NCBI GenBank assembly: GCA_002308215.1 | Contig: DBVO01000023.1 | Location: forward strand, 301 to 28,675 | DNA: 28,375 nucleotides | Origin: Christensenella sp. UBA1262 | GTDB taxonomy: Bacteria; Bacillota; Clostridia; Christensenellales; CAG-917 | Direction: 5' to 3' | In this document: positions 21,225 to 28,375 of the stretch, piece by piece | Position numbering within the stretch: the stretch's first letter is position 1 | Layout of the letters: each line of letters opens with the position of its first letter | Translations under genes and position numbers: made by a program | Notes under the pieces: generated by a model | What the model was told of the DNA's origin: nothing | Seen by the model: only the letters and a program-made list of their open reading frames with translations | Databases searched by the model: none

Positions 21225-22856
21225 ATGAGCGAAGAAACTAGCAGCGTGCAAAGCGCGCAAAACGATAGCTATATCGCTAGAGCAAGCGGCCTTAAAGGCA
21301 AAGATTATGTAGCTTATGCTCTTGGTGATACTGGTTGCTGTTTGGTGTTTGGTTTAGTTACCACACTTCTTCAACGTTATTACACAGACGTTCTCTTGCT
21401 GCATCCTCTCTACATCATGTTGATGTTTGTTGTGGCTCGTGTGTGGGACGCAATCAACGACCCTATTATGGGAAGAATTTGCGATACAGTTAAGGTATCT
21501 CGTTGGGGAAAATATCGTCCATGGTTCTTGTATGGTTCAATTCCACTTGCACTATCAGCAATATTTATGTTTATTAAGTGGCCAGGATTTGGCTCTGAAC
21601 CAGGATCGGTTGGTGTTTCAGTTTATGCAGCAGTAACTTATATTCTATTTGGTATGTGCTATACGGTTATTCAAATACCATATGGTTCCTTGGCATCAGT
21701 TGTTACGCTTGATGATAAAGAACGTTCAAAACTTTCAATTTGGCGTTCAGTTGGTGCTGCTATGGGCAGTATGCCAGTTATGATAATTGGTATGGTTGCA
21801 TTTAAAGCAGCAAAAGGTGAACCAGGCACAGAAGGCTATCAAGAAGGTGGCGTCAATTATACAATTCTTATAATTGGTGTTGTGGTTATGGCAGTAGTTG
21901 CACTTGCAATGCTTCTCATAGCTTTCTTTGGCAACAAAGAAAGAGTAAAGCCAATGCCTGTTGTCCAACAAAAGGGCGCTACAATGCAAGCCTTCAAGAA
22001 GCTTTTCAAGAGCAAATCAATGATCGCAGTATCTCTTGCAAGTATGCTTTTGCTCGCTGGTCAAATGTTCATCCAAAGTTTCTATTCTTATCTTATCAAC
22101 TTCTACTTTGGAAAAGAAGGTATTTGGACGATGTTGCCAACAGTACTAACTTATCTTCCAATGGCAGTACTAATGTTCTTTACACCAAAGCTTGTTAAAA
22201 AGTTCGGTAAGAAAGAAGTCAGCGGTATAGGAATGGCTGTATCCGCTGTTGCAAACCTAGCGATGTTCTTCTTGCTGTTTATGGGCAAGGGAGGCGCCAC
22301 ACTATACATCTTTATGGTGTTTTGCTTGATAAGCGGTATTGGCCTTAACTTCTTTGTATTACAAGTTTGGGCTATGGCAGCTGATGCAATTGATGAAATT
22401 GAAGTCAAAACAGGTTCTCGTGATGATGGCACAGCATATGCGTTCTTCATGTTCTTCAGAAAACTTGGTCAAGCAATATCAGCAATTGCTGTTGGTGTAA
22501 CTCTTCTTGCGATGGGTTACTATGAATCAGCACTAGGCGGATTTGAATTCAGTGAAGGACAACTTAGACTTATGTTCATCTTGTCAACACTTATTCCTGC
22601 TGGCATGTTTGGAGTAATGGCGGTTATTTTGCTCCTCGTTTATCCTCTCTCCAAAAAGAGAGTTGCTAAACTTCAAGAAGAAAAAGAAGAACATCTCCGC
22701 GCACTTGCAGAAAGTGGCAACGATATTGTTGAGGCAGATGATGTTGCCCCAGAAAAACTCGAAGATGTTCCAGTAGAATCTGGCGAATTAGACGAACCAG
22801 TTGCTGAACCAATCGAAGAAGAACCTATCGAAGAGGAAGAGCAAAAAGAGGAATAA
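21225..22856 (+). CDS. GPH-family sugar:cation symporter, probable sulfoquinovose(-glycoside) importer
   Basis: This 543-residue protein of the MelB/YihO type has twelve predicted helices and the family motifs VWDAINDPIMGRI and SRWGKYRPWFL near the N-terminus, with a mirrored charged patch in the middle loop. It would import SQ or sulfoquinovosyl glycerol with Na+ or H+. The cargo is inferred from its place as last gene of the SQ operon. It is longer than usual for the family because of a cytoplasmic acidic tail from about residue 490 (low complexity, E/P/V/D-rich, e.g. EPIEEEPIEEEEQKEE). A 43-nt gap with SD AAGGGAG separates it from the exporter gene, and a terminator follows. Confidence 0.88.
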   Translation: MSEETSSVQSAQNDSYIARASGLKGKDYVAYALGDTGCCLVFGLVTTLLQRYYTDVLLLHPLYIMLMFVVARVWDAINDPIMGRICDTVKVSRWGKYRPWFLYGSIPLALSAIFMFIKWPGFGSEPGSVGVSVYAAVTYILFGMCYTVIQIPYGSLASVVTLDDKERSKLSIWRSVGAAMGSMPVMIIGMVAFKAAKGEPGTEGYQEGGVNYTILIIGVVVMAVVALAMLLIAFFGNKERVKPMPVVQQKGATMQAFKKLFKSKSMIAVSLASMLLLAGQMFIQSFYSYLINFYFGKEGIWTMLPTVLTYLPMAVLMFFTPKLVKKFGKKEVSGIGMAVSAVANLAMFFLLFMGKGGATLYIFMVFCLISGIGLNFFVLQVWAMAADAIDEIEVKTGSRDDGTAYAFFMFFRKLGQAISAIAVGVTLLAMGYYESALGGFEFSEGQLRLMFILSTLIPAGMFGVMAVILLLVYPLSKKRVAKLQEEKEEHLRALAESGNDIVEADDVAPEKLEDVPVESGELDEPVAEPIEEEPIEEEEQKEE

Positions 22857-22876
22857 TAAGCAATAAATTGTTATAG

Positions 22877-22907
22877 AAAAAACTCCGGTTTTCCGGAGTT
22901 TTTTATT
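22877..22907 (+). terminator. Intrinsic terminator of the sulfoquinovose operon
   Basis: A perfect 12-bp stem (22877-22888 with 22893-22904) with a TTTT loop and a T tract lies 20 nt after the symporter stop. Confidence 0.9.
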
Positions 22908-22924
22908 GTTTAAAAAAATAAATC

Positions 22925-22953
22925 TTTTCATTTTCGCGTGCACATGTTAGGAT
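22925..22953 (+). promoter_or_regulatory. Possible extended -10 promoter of the ABC transporter gene
   Basis: TTTTCA (22925-22930), a 17-nt spacer and TAGGAT (22948-22953) with a TG at 22945-22946 are seen. The -35 is poor. The spacer holds TGCACATGT (22939-22947), also present at the promoter of the phosphatase operon near 4420. Confidence 0.4.
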
Positions 22954-22985
22954 AATAGTGTACAACCACACGCTTTGGAGGAATT

Positions 22986-25796
22986 ATGGAAGACAAAAGT
23001 ATGGTTATGCTTCGATTAGACGAAGTCAAAAAAGATTATGTGGCAGGGGACACAGTGGTACACGCTTTAAAGGGCGTGACATTGGATTTTAATAGAAAAG
23101 GCCTAGTGTGTGTTCTTGGCCAATCTGGTTGCGGCAAAACGACGCTTATGAACGTGATAGGCGGCCTAGACAGATTAACAAGCGGCACGATAACAATAGA
23201 TGGTATATCAACCGCTAATTATTCTGAACGCGACTGGAACACCTATCGCAATCATTTTATAGGGTTTGTCTTCCAATCATATAACCTTGTTCCTCACATG
23301 AGTGTGTTGGCAAATGTTGAGCTTGCGCTTACATTGTCTGGCGTAACACGTGCTGAAAGAAAAGAGCGTTCAATTGAGATGCTAAAGAGAGTTGGGTTGG
23401 AGAATGAATTATTGAAGAGACCTAACCAATTGTCAGGTGGACAATGCCAACGTGTAGCTATAGCACGTGCACTTGTAAACGATCCAGAGGTTATTCTCGC
23501 AGATGAGCCAACAGGTGCAATAGACAGCGAAACATCGATAATTATCATGGATATTTTAAAAGAAATATCAAAGAGCAAACTAGTCATTATGGTAACACAT
23601 AATGCAGAGTTAGCAACAAAATATGCAGACCGAATCATCACAATGAGAGACGGCCTTGTGACAAGTGATAACCTTTTTGATGATGCCCTAGATTTGGATA
23701 ATAACACAGATGAAATCCAAACATGTGAACATCAGGAAGAGAATGCACAAATTACAGAACAAGTAGTTAATAGTATCGAAACAGTAGAACAAACCACCAA
23801 TAATGAAATTATCAAAGAAAAGAAGCGCGGCCGTAAGAAACGTGCAAGCATGAGTTTTGGCTCTGCAATTAAGCAAAGTTTTAACAACCTTATACATAAA
23901 AAAGGACGTACAGCACTTACAATAATTGCTGGTAGTATTGGCATCATTTGTATCTTTTTGATACTTGCATTAAATGTTGGTTTTTCAGATTATATTGTCA
24001 AGTATGAGACAGAGTCGTTATCAAAATATCCTATACAAGTTAGTAGCTCCTCAAATGACTTGCTTGAGATGATACGTGGTGCTATTGACAGCGGAAAGAT
24101 CCATGCCGACAATGTAGACCTTTCTAAAGCTTTCGATGCATTTGCTGAAGAAAACAATTTAAGAGAAAAGTATACTGATGAGCAACTTGTCTATGTAAAA
24201 AAGGTAATCCTTTCAGTTGTAGACGATATGGAGTCTGCCCAATACAAGTTTAAGATTGATAATGACATATCGGAATTTTCCAATTATCTAGATGAGCACT
24301 ACGATTCTGCTTGGGGTACTGTTCGCAAAGACTACGGCCTTAATTTGCAAATATATCATAAAGGCGAAATGGGTTATAACAAGATCAACCCTCTTTCTGA
24401 TATCGTAATGGAAGGAGTAGGTGAGGCAGTTGGCGGACTTGACGAAGACACCAAAACCCAAATCAAAACTCTTATAGACACGCTGAGCGGATGGTCTATG
24501 ATGGTAGACGACGTAAATGTTCTTTCTAATCAATATGACATTCTTGCGGGCGAGTGGCCAGACTATACAACAGAATACGGCAGAAGTGGGCTTGTCGTTG
24601 TAGTTGATGAATATAATCAAATTTCAGATTACACGCTGTTATTCTTGGATAAGATGAGCGTAGTTGACATGCTCATTGCATTCTTAACCGGTAGTACTGA
24701 AGAAGTTAAGATGGAATATGATTTTAATGACTTCTTGACTGAAGAGTATTCGCTTATGCTACCGACTGATTATTATACTTACAATACCGAAACCTCATTG
24801 TACGAATACAATGTAACAGAAGAACTTGTAGAAACAAAGAGCATGCCACTTCATGTTTCCGCAATCGTCCGACTTAAGGAAGGTCAAGCAGCAGGGTGTA
24901 TTGGCGGAACGATTGGCTATACACAAGCCTTAGCAGAATATGTTATTAACGGGATTAATGATTCCGTTTTGGTCCATGATCAAGAAGTTGAATATCAAAA
25001 GTATTTAGCGATAATGGCTGAAGGCCAACGCATAATGAGAAAGATGCAAGAAGAAGAACTCGAGGCCGAAGATTTACCAATGGAAGAGCAAATTGCTCTT
25101 GCAAAGATGGCAACAGCTGGAATTAAGAGTGTTATAACTGGCGAGAACATGTCCACATCTGATTATTCTCAGTGGAAAAAGGATATGCAAGTACTAGATT
25201 TGCAAAAGCCAAAATCAATTTACTTCTATCCATCTTCCATTAATAACAAGAACAATATCGTAAACCTCATTAATGATTTTAATCAATATGTTAAAGAAAC
25301 GCCTGAGTTGTCTAATTCAACGGTTGATTATACAGTAACCTATACAGATGAGCTTTCAGAGATTTCGTCATCTATGAAACAGATGATTAACACCATCACA
25401 TATGTTCTAATAGCGGTTGCAATTTTAGCGGTTGTTGTTGCAATGCTCTTAGTTGCAATCATTCTATATATTTCAGTTCAAGACAGAACGAAGGAAATTG
25501 GTGTATTGCGTGCGCTTGGTGCTGGGAAAGGAAATATTGCAGGCTTATTCTTAGCTGAAACATTCTTAATTGGTGTGGCATCTGGTATATTTGGTGTTTT
25601 ACTAGGATTCATACTGAAATTTCCAGCAAATGCAATTATTTATAAGGTACTTGAAATAAAAGATCTTTTAGAACCATCCTGGTGGCAATCATTACTGCTG
25701 ATATGCTTCTCGTTCTTAACAACAATTATAAGTGGTCTTATACCATCAGCCATTGCGGCAAAGAAAGACCCAGTTGTTGCGTTACGTACGGAATAG
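22986..25796 (+). CDS. MacB/FtsX-type ABC transporter, ATPase and permease in one chain
   Basis: The protein has 936 residues. The ATPase domain (about 8-235) is complete: Walker A GQSGCGKTT (45-53), signature LSGGQCQRVAIARAL and Walker B VILADEPTGAID. A charged linker rich in Q/E/N then K/R (about 240-305) leads to TM1 (about 310-335), a large extracytoplasmic domain of about 450 residues, and three C-terminal helices from about 795. The motif RTKEIGVLRALGAGKGNIAG joins TM2 and TM3. This is the mechanotransmission ABC layout (MacB, FtsEX, LolCDE). In Bacillota such one-chain proteins are often linked to antimicrobial-peptide defence or envelope work, but nothing here fixes the substrate. SD GGAGGA is strong. 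No two-component genes are adjacent. Confidence 0.85.
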   Translation: MEDKSMVMLRLDEVKKDYVAGDTVVHALKGVTLDFNRKGLVCVLGQSGCGKTTLMNVIGGLDRLTSGTITIDGISTANYSERDWNTYRNHFIGFVFQSYNLVPHMSVLANVELALTLSGVTRAERKERSIEMLKRVGLENELLKRPNQLSGGQCQRVAIARALVNDPEVILADEPTGAIDSETSIIIMDILKEISKSKLVIMVTHNAELATKYADRIITMRDGLVTSDNLFDDALDLDNNTDEIQTCEHQEENAQITEQVVNSIETVEQTTNNEIIKEKKRGRKKRASMSFGSAIKQSFNNLIHKKGRTALTIIAGSIGIICIFLILALNVGFSDYIVKYETESLSKYPIQVSSSSNDLLEMIRGAIDSGKIHADNVDLSKAFDAFAEENNLREKYTDEQLVYVKKVILSVVDDMESAQYKFKIDNDISEFSNYLDEHYDSAWGTVRKDYGLNLQIYHKGEMGYNKINPLSDIVMEGVGEAVGGLDEDTKTQIKTLIDTLSGWSMMVDDVNVLSNQYDILAGEWPDYTTEYGRSGLVVVVDEYNQISDYTLLFLDKMSVVDMLIAFLTGSTEEVKMEYDFNDFLTEEYSLMLPTDYYTYNTETSLYEYNVTEELVETKSMPLHVSAIVRLKEGQAAGCIGGTIGYTQALAEYVINGINDSVLVHDQEVEYQKYLAIMAEGQRIMRKMQEEELEAEDLPMEEQIALAKMATAGIKSVITGENMSTSDYSQWKKDMQVLDLQKPKSIYFYPSSINNKNNIVNLINDFNQYVKETPELSNSTVDYTVTYTDELSEISSSMKQMINTITYVLIAVAILAVVVAMLLVAIILYISVQDRTKEIGVLRALGAGKGNIAGLFLAETFLIGVASGIFGVLLGFILKFPANAIIYKVLEIKDLLEPSWWQSLLLICFSFLTTIISGLIPSAIAAKKDPVVALRTE

Positions 25797-25858
25797 AAAA
25801 GTACGTGCAAAAACAAAGAATGTGTGTTATATTTGTTATTACAAGGAGATTTTAGCAT

Positions 25859-26335
25859 ATGAAAACTCTATATCTTGCCGGCGGATGTTTTTGGGGAATG
25901 CAACGTTTTTTGGATAGCGCAAAGGGCGTTGTTTCAACAGAAGTTGGATATGCAAACGGAAGAACTGTAGCCCCAACATACGAACAGGTTAAGCACGAAA
26001 ACACAGGACATGCAGAAACGGTGAAGGTGGTATATGATGAGGAAGTTTTGTCAGAAAAAGCACTTCTTCATCGCTTTTTGCGTGTTATAGACCCGTTTTC
26101 TGTTAATAAGCAAGGCGAAGATGAGGGCGAGCAATATCGTACGGGGATATATTTTGAGAGCGAAGAAGATAGGCTTATAGCTGAACAGGAAATAGCCATT
26201 GTTGAAAAGGAAAATGGTAAAAAGTGTGCAGTTGAGGTATTGCCATTACAAAACTTCTATAGAGCAGAAGAATATCACCAAAAGTATTTAGTTAAAAATC
26301 CAAATGGGTATTGTCACATATTTGTGAATTTTTAA
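25859..26335 (+). CDS. msrA: Peptide-methionine (S)-S-oxide reductase
   Basis: This 158-residue MsrA has the catalytic Cys10 in GGCFWG, the core region GYANGRTVAPTYEQV, then TGHAETVKVVYD, and YRTGIYF, EEYHQKYL and a C-terminal NPNGYC with Cys152 as the probable resolving cysteine. It repairs the S epimer of oxidised methionine in proteins, using thioredoxin. SD AAGGAG is upstream. It lies 9 nt before the gene for the free-methionine-(R)-sulfoxide reductase, forming a repair pair. No MsrB domain is fused or adjacent. The DPFSVNKQGED stretch deviates slightly from the usual DPTSxNRQGND. Confidence 0.95.
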   Translation: MKTLYLAGGCFWGMQRFLDSAKGVVSTEVGYANGRTVAPTYEQVKHENTGHAETVKVVYDEEVLSEKALLHRFLRVIDPFSVNKQGEDEGEQYRTGIYFESEEDRLIAEQEIAIVEKENGKKCAVEVLPLQNFYRAEEYHQKYLVKNPNGYCHIFVNF

Positions 26336-26344
26336 GGAGTTAAC

Positions 26345-26794
26345 ATGAATGACCTGTCAAAACTTCCATTATTAATGCAAAGTTTACTTGAAGGGGAAAG
26401 TGATGAGATTGCTAATTTAGCAAATGCATCAGCACTTATTTTTAGTGTTGTTCCTGATATTAACTGGGCGGGATTCTACTTTTTGAAAGAAGATGAGCTC
26501 CTCCTCGGCCCATTTCAAGGTAAACCAGCCTGTGTTCATTTAAAACTAGGTAAAGGCGTATGTTCAAGAGCAGTAGAGTTGAATAAAACTGTTGTGGTAG
26601 ATGACGTGCATTGTTTTGAGGGACATATTGCATGCGATGCCGATTCTCGTTCTGAAATAGTGGTGCCATTAAGAAAAGATGGTAGAATATTTGCCGTTCT
26701 TGATATTGATAGCCCACTTGTAAATCGTTTTGAGTCAATAAGCGATATTATAGAAGATGCTGCGCGCGAAATCGAAGCAGCTTTAAATAATTAA
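26345..26794 (+). CDS. msrC: Free methionine-(R)-sulfoxide reductase, GAF-domain type
   Basis: This 149-residue single GAF-domain protein has the fRMsr signature: WAGFYF (40-45), GPFQGKPACVHL, GKGVCSRA, VVVDDVHCFEGHIACDA and SEIVVPL followed by AVLDIDSP. The three family cysteines (PAC, GVC, IAC) are all kept, which distinguishes it from ligand-binding GAF sensors. It reduces free Met-R-sulfoxide in the cytoplasm, complementing MsrA. An extra Cys precedes FEGH. SD AAGGAG ends 5 nt before the ATG. It is cotranscribed with msrA. Confidence 0.92.
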   Translation: MNDLSKLPLLMQSLLEGESDEIANLANASALIFSVVPDINWAGFYFLKEDELLLGPFQGKPACVHLKLGKGVCSRAVELNKTVVVDDVHCFEGHIACDADSRSEIVVPLRKDGRIFAVLDIDSPLVNRFESISDIIEDAAREIEAALNN

Positions 26795-26831
26795 TTTTAA
26801 TAAAATAAAAAAATTTATAGAGGTAAGATCT

Positions 26832-27572
26832 ATGGAAAAACTTATTTCAGCACTTAAAAAACCAGCAAAACTTTTGCTCTTTATCTTTATAGGAGCATAT
26901 GCGTTATTTGAAATTCTGTACGCAATCGGCAGAATGGATGCAGGGGATGGAGAAGGCGGCATTATTGCAGGTGGCTTATTCTTCTTGTTCGCTTTTGGGG
27001 GACTCGTTGCAGCATTAATTATTGCATTAGTAAAAAAGAATGATGTAGCAGCACGTTTTATTGGGCTTGCATTCTTTGGTTATCTTGCGATACGCTTAAT
27101 TTACAGTTTGATGGGCTGGGCAGGAGATACAGAAATTGAACAAGCTTCATTTGCGTTTGACTTCCTTGCAGCTCTTTGTGGTCTATCAATTTTTGCTATG
27201 GTTATTCTTGGTTTATTTATTGACAAGATCAAAGAAAACAAGGTTGTAGATATTGTGTCTCTTTGCTTATTATTAGCTTACATTTTATTCAGATTGCTTG
27301 CAAGATTCCTCGACTTTGGAATTTATGCTGATTATAACCGTAGATATAGTGAATATGGAATTACTTATCCATGGTATGCAATAGTTGGAACATTAAGCGA
27401 AATATTCCTTCTTGGAGCTATCTTGTTTGGCTATTTACAATTGTTTGTTAAAACTCCTGAAATCAGCGAGAAACCTGTTGCTGAAGCTGAAGTAGTTGAT
27501 GAACCAGTAGAAGATGAAGAAATAGTTGAAGCAGAAGTTGTAGAAGAATCTGAGGCGGAAGCTCAAGATTAA
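26832..27572 (+). CDS. Six-helix membrane protein with acidic repetitive tail
   Basis: No family was recognised for this 246-residue protein. It has six hydrophobic segments, starting at about 13, 42, 73, 106, 138 and 182. A strongly acidic low-complexity C-terminus follows from about residue 208, with repeated EAEVV/EPVEDEE-type words (AEAEVVDEPVEDEE, AEVVEE). The loops are short. SD AGAGGT lies 8 nt before the ATG. It follows msrC after 37 nt and precedes a terminator, so it may share the msrA transcript. The tail resembles in composition the tail of the GPH symporter in this window. The function is unknown. Confidence 0.7.
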   Translation: MEKLISALKKPAKLLLFIFIGAYALFEILYAIGRMDAGDGEGGIIAGGLFFLFAFGGLVAALIIALVKKNDVAARFIGLAFFGYLAIRLIYSLMGWAGDTEIEQASFAFDFLAALCGLSIFAMVILGLFIDKIKENKVVDIVSLCLLLAYILFRLLARFLDFGIYADYNRRYSEYGITYPWYAIVGTLSEIFLLGAILFGYLQLFVKTPEISEKPVAEAEVVDEPVEDEEIVEAEVVEESEAEAQD

Positions 27573-27597
27573 TGAATTTAATAGTAAATACTCAGAA

Positions 27598-27635
27598 AAC
27601 ACCTTGAAATTTTATTTTCAAGGTGTTATTATTTT
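27598..27635 (+). terminator. Intrinsic terminator after the six-helix membrane protein
   Basis: A perfect 12-bp stem (27598-27609 with 27616-27627) with a 6-nt loop is followed by a T-rich run. It closes the msrA-msrC-membrane protein unit. Confidence 0.82.
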
Positions 27636-27672
27636 TATATATCAATATTACGCAAACGATGCGGTATTATTT

Positions 27673-28375
27673 ATGGGAACAGATCAAAAAGCTGGATTGT
27701 TTAAAAACGTACGCAAAGGGAAGTGGGCAAATGTCATTTATTGGACAGTTATGTACACATACGTTTTTATGTGCGCGACAAAGTATTTCATCTATGAAGA
27801 TGGAATATTAAGCTTTGAGTTTTCCATGATGGCCCTTTACCAGCACATTGCCCTTCTTGGAAGCATTATAATTGGGTTTTTAATACTCCGTCATCGTCGT
27901 CTTGCAATTCCAAAGCTTGTCATGACGATACTTGCGGTGTTGATGATATTGTTTGGCGCAATTTTTGAAGGCGCTCGTTCAAATCTTATTTATCTCATAT
28001 TTCTTTCGTTGTTACTTGGACAAATAGCAGATTGTTCGCTCCTCACATATATTTATGAGATGAACAATAGTGAGAGACTTTTTGGCATAACTTTTTGCCA
28101 TTTGCTTGTGGCAGGTGTCAGCGTATTCTCAGTACGATTTAACCGTCAAACAGCTGAATTTTGGTGGTTGATATTTGCTCTCAGCGTAGTTGCTCTTGTA
28201 GTATGCATTTTTGAGAAGAAAGATACAGAGTGGGAAATTGTTATCCAAGAGGAATTCCAGAAAAAGTTATATATTCCGCTTATTTTGGCTTGTATAGGTG
28301 GCGTTGTGGCGGTAAGCAGCAGTATGCTTGTAATTGAAGAACTTACGCCTGTTTTGCCAAATGCAAGATATTTCT
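27673..28375 (+). CDS. Polytopic membrane protein, 3' end outside the window
   Basis: An ATG at 27673 opens a frame that stays open to the last base (234 residues visible). The start reads MGTDQKAGLFKNVRKGKW, a basic soluble N-terminus. At least six hydrophobic segments follow, at about residues 20-38, 52-72, 80-96, 103-126, 138-150, 164-182 and 202-222, with short loops. A charged patch (EKKDTEWEIVIQEEFQKK) lies near 182-200. The layout recalls MFS-like sensory N-domains or transporters, but no diagnostic motif is present. No good Shine-Dalgarno precedes the ATG, so the start is tentative. The function is unknown. Confidence 0.65.
   Translation, partial: MGTDQKAGLFKNVRKGKWANVIYWTVMYTYVFMCATKYFIYEDGILSFEFSMMALYQHIALLGSIIIGFLILRHRRLAIPKLVMTILAVLMILFGAIFEGARSNLIYLIFLSLLLGQIADCSLLTYIYEMNNSERLFGITFCHLLVAGVSVFSVRFNRQTAEFWWLIFALSVVALVVCIFEKKDTEWEIVIQEEFQKKLYIPLILACIGGVVAVSSSMLVIEELTPVLPNARYF

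Noticed and set aside
23294..23707. 137-codon minus-strand frame within the ABC ATPase domain
   Set aside because: It is antisense to the Walker and signature motifs of the real gene and is Ser-rich without homology.
25784..25806. Inverted repeat ACGTAC/GTACGT at the end of the ABC transporter gene
   Set aside because: The stem is only 6 bp with an 11-nt loop and no T tract, so it is not a convincing terminator.
1..28375. CRISPR array, tRNA/rRNA genes, insertion sequences, phage genes
   Set aside because: No spaced direct-repeat array, cloverleaf, transposase or integrase-like frame was seen on either strand.

Overview
The window is an AT-rich chromosomal segment from a Bacillota (Firmicutes) bacterium, most likely an anaerobic Clostridia-type gut or rumen organism. 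The evidence is the ssb-rpsR ribosomal context, the mrnC-rlmB-sigH order also found in Bacillus, a FeoA-FeoA-FeoB ferrous-iron operon with a FeoB-associated Cys-rich protein, sigma-A-type promoters (TTGACA/TATAAT) and Shine-Dalgarno-led genes. The species cannot be named from this sequence. No tRNA, rRNA, CRISPR array, insertion sequence or phage gene was seen.

Layout. (1) 1-580: end of ssb, then rpsR and a bidirectional terminator. (2) 591-4359, minus strand: a signalling operon of three coupled genes. It encodes a membrane SpoIIE/RsbU-type phosphatase fused to an RsbW-like ATPase, a MESH1/SpoT-type HD hydrolase, and a STAS domain fused to an APH-type kinase fold. It is read from a consensus promoter at 4389-4417. 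(3) 4485-6197, minus strand: mrnC, rlmB and a sigH-like sigma factor. (4) 6346-10378: a large lipoprotein with Ig-like repeats and a transglutaminase-like domain, then a cation diffusion facilitator. (5) 10485-14547: a TetR regulator divergent from feoA-feoA-feoB, a Cys-rich membrane protein and an HMA-domain protein. Two near-identical operator-like repeats bracket the feo promoter. (6) 14735-22856: a seven-gene operon that reads as a transaldolase-type sulfoquinovose (SQ) catabolic pathway. (7) 22986-27572: a one-piece MacB/FtsX-type ABC transporter, msrA plus the free-methionine-(R)-sulfoxide reductase, and a six-helix membrane protein. (8) 27673 to the end: a truncated polytopic membrane protein.

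The sulfosugar operon is the centrepiece. A GPH-type symporter would import SQ glycosides or SQ. The GH31 sulfoquinovosidase releases SQ, and the DUF4867 cupin isomerises SQ to sulfofructose. The FSA-like transaldolase moves the three-carbon unit to an acceptor and releases sulfolactaldehyde. A YihU-like reductase would turn that into dihydroxypropanesulfonate (DHPS), and a TauE-family exporter would remove the C3-sulfonate. A reductase rather than an aldehyde dehydrogenase fits fermentative growth and cross-feeding of DHPS. Two things do not fit the textbook pathway: an L-fucose-isomerase-like protein inside the operon whose step is unaccounted for, and a Gln where the E. coli sulfoquinovosidase has its sulfonate-binding Arg. 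The transaldolase-type pathway itself is published; the novelty would lie in these deviations.
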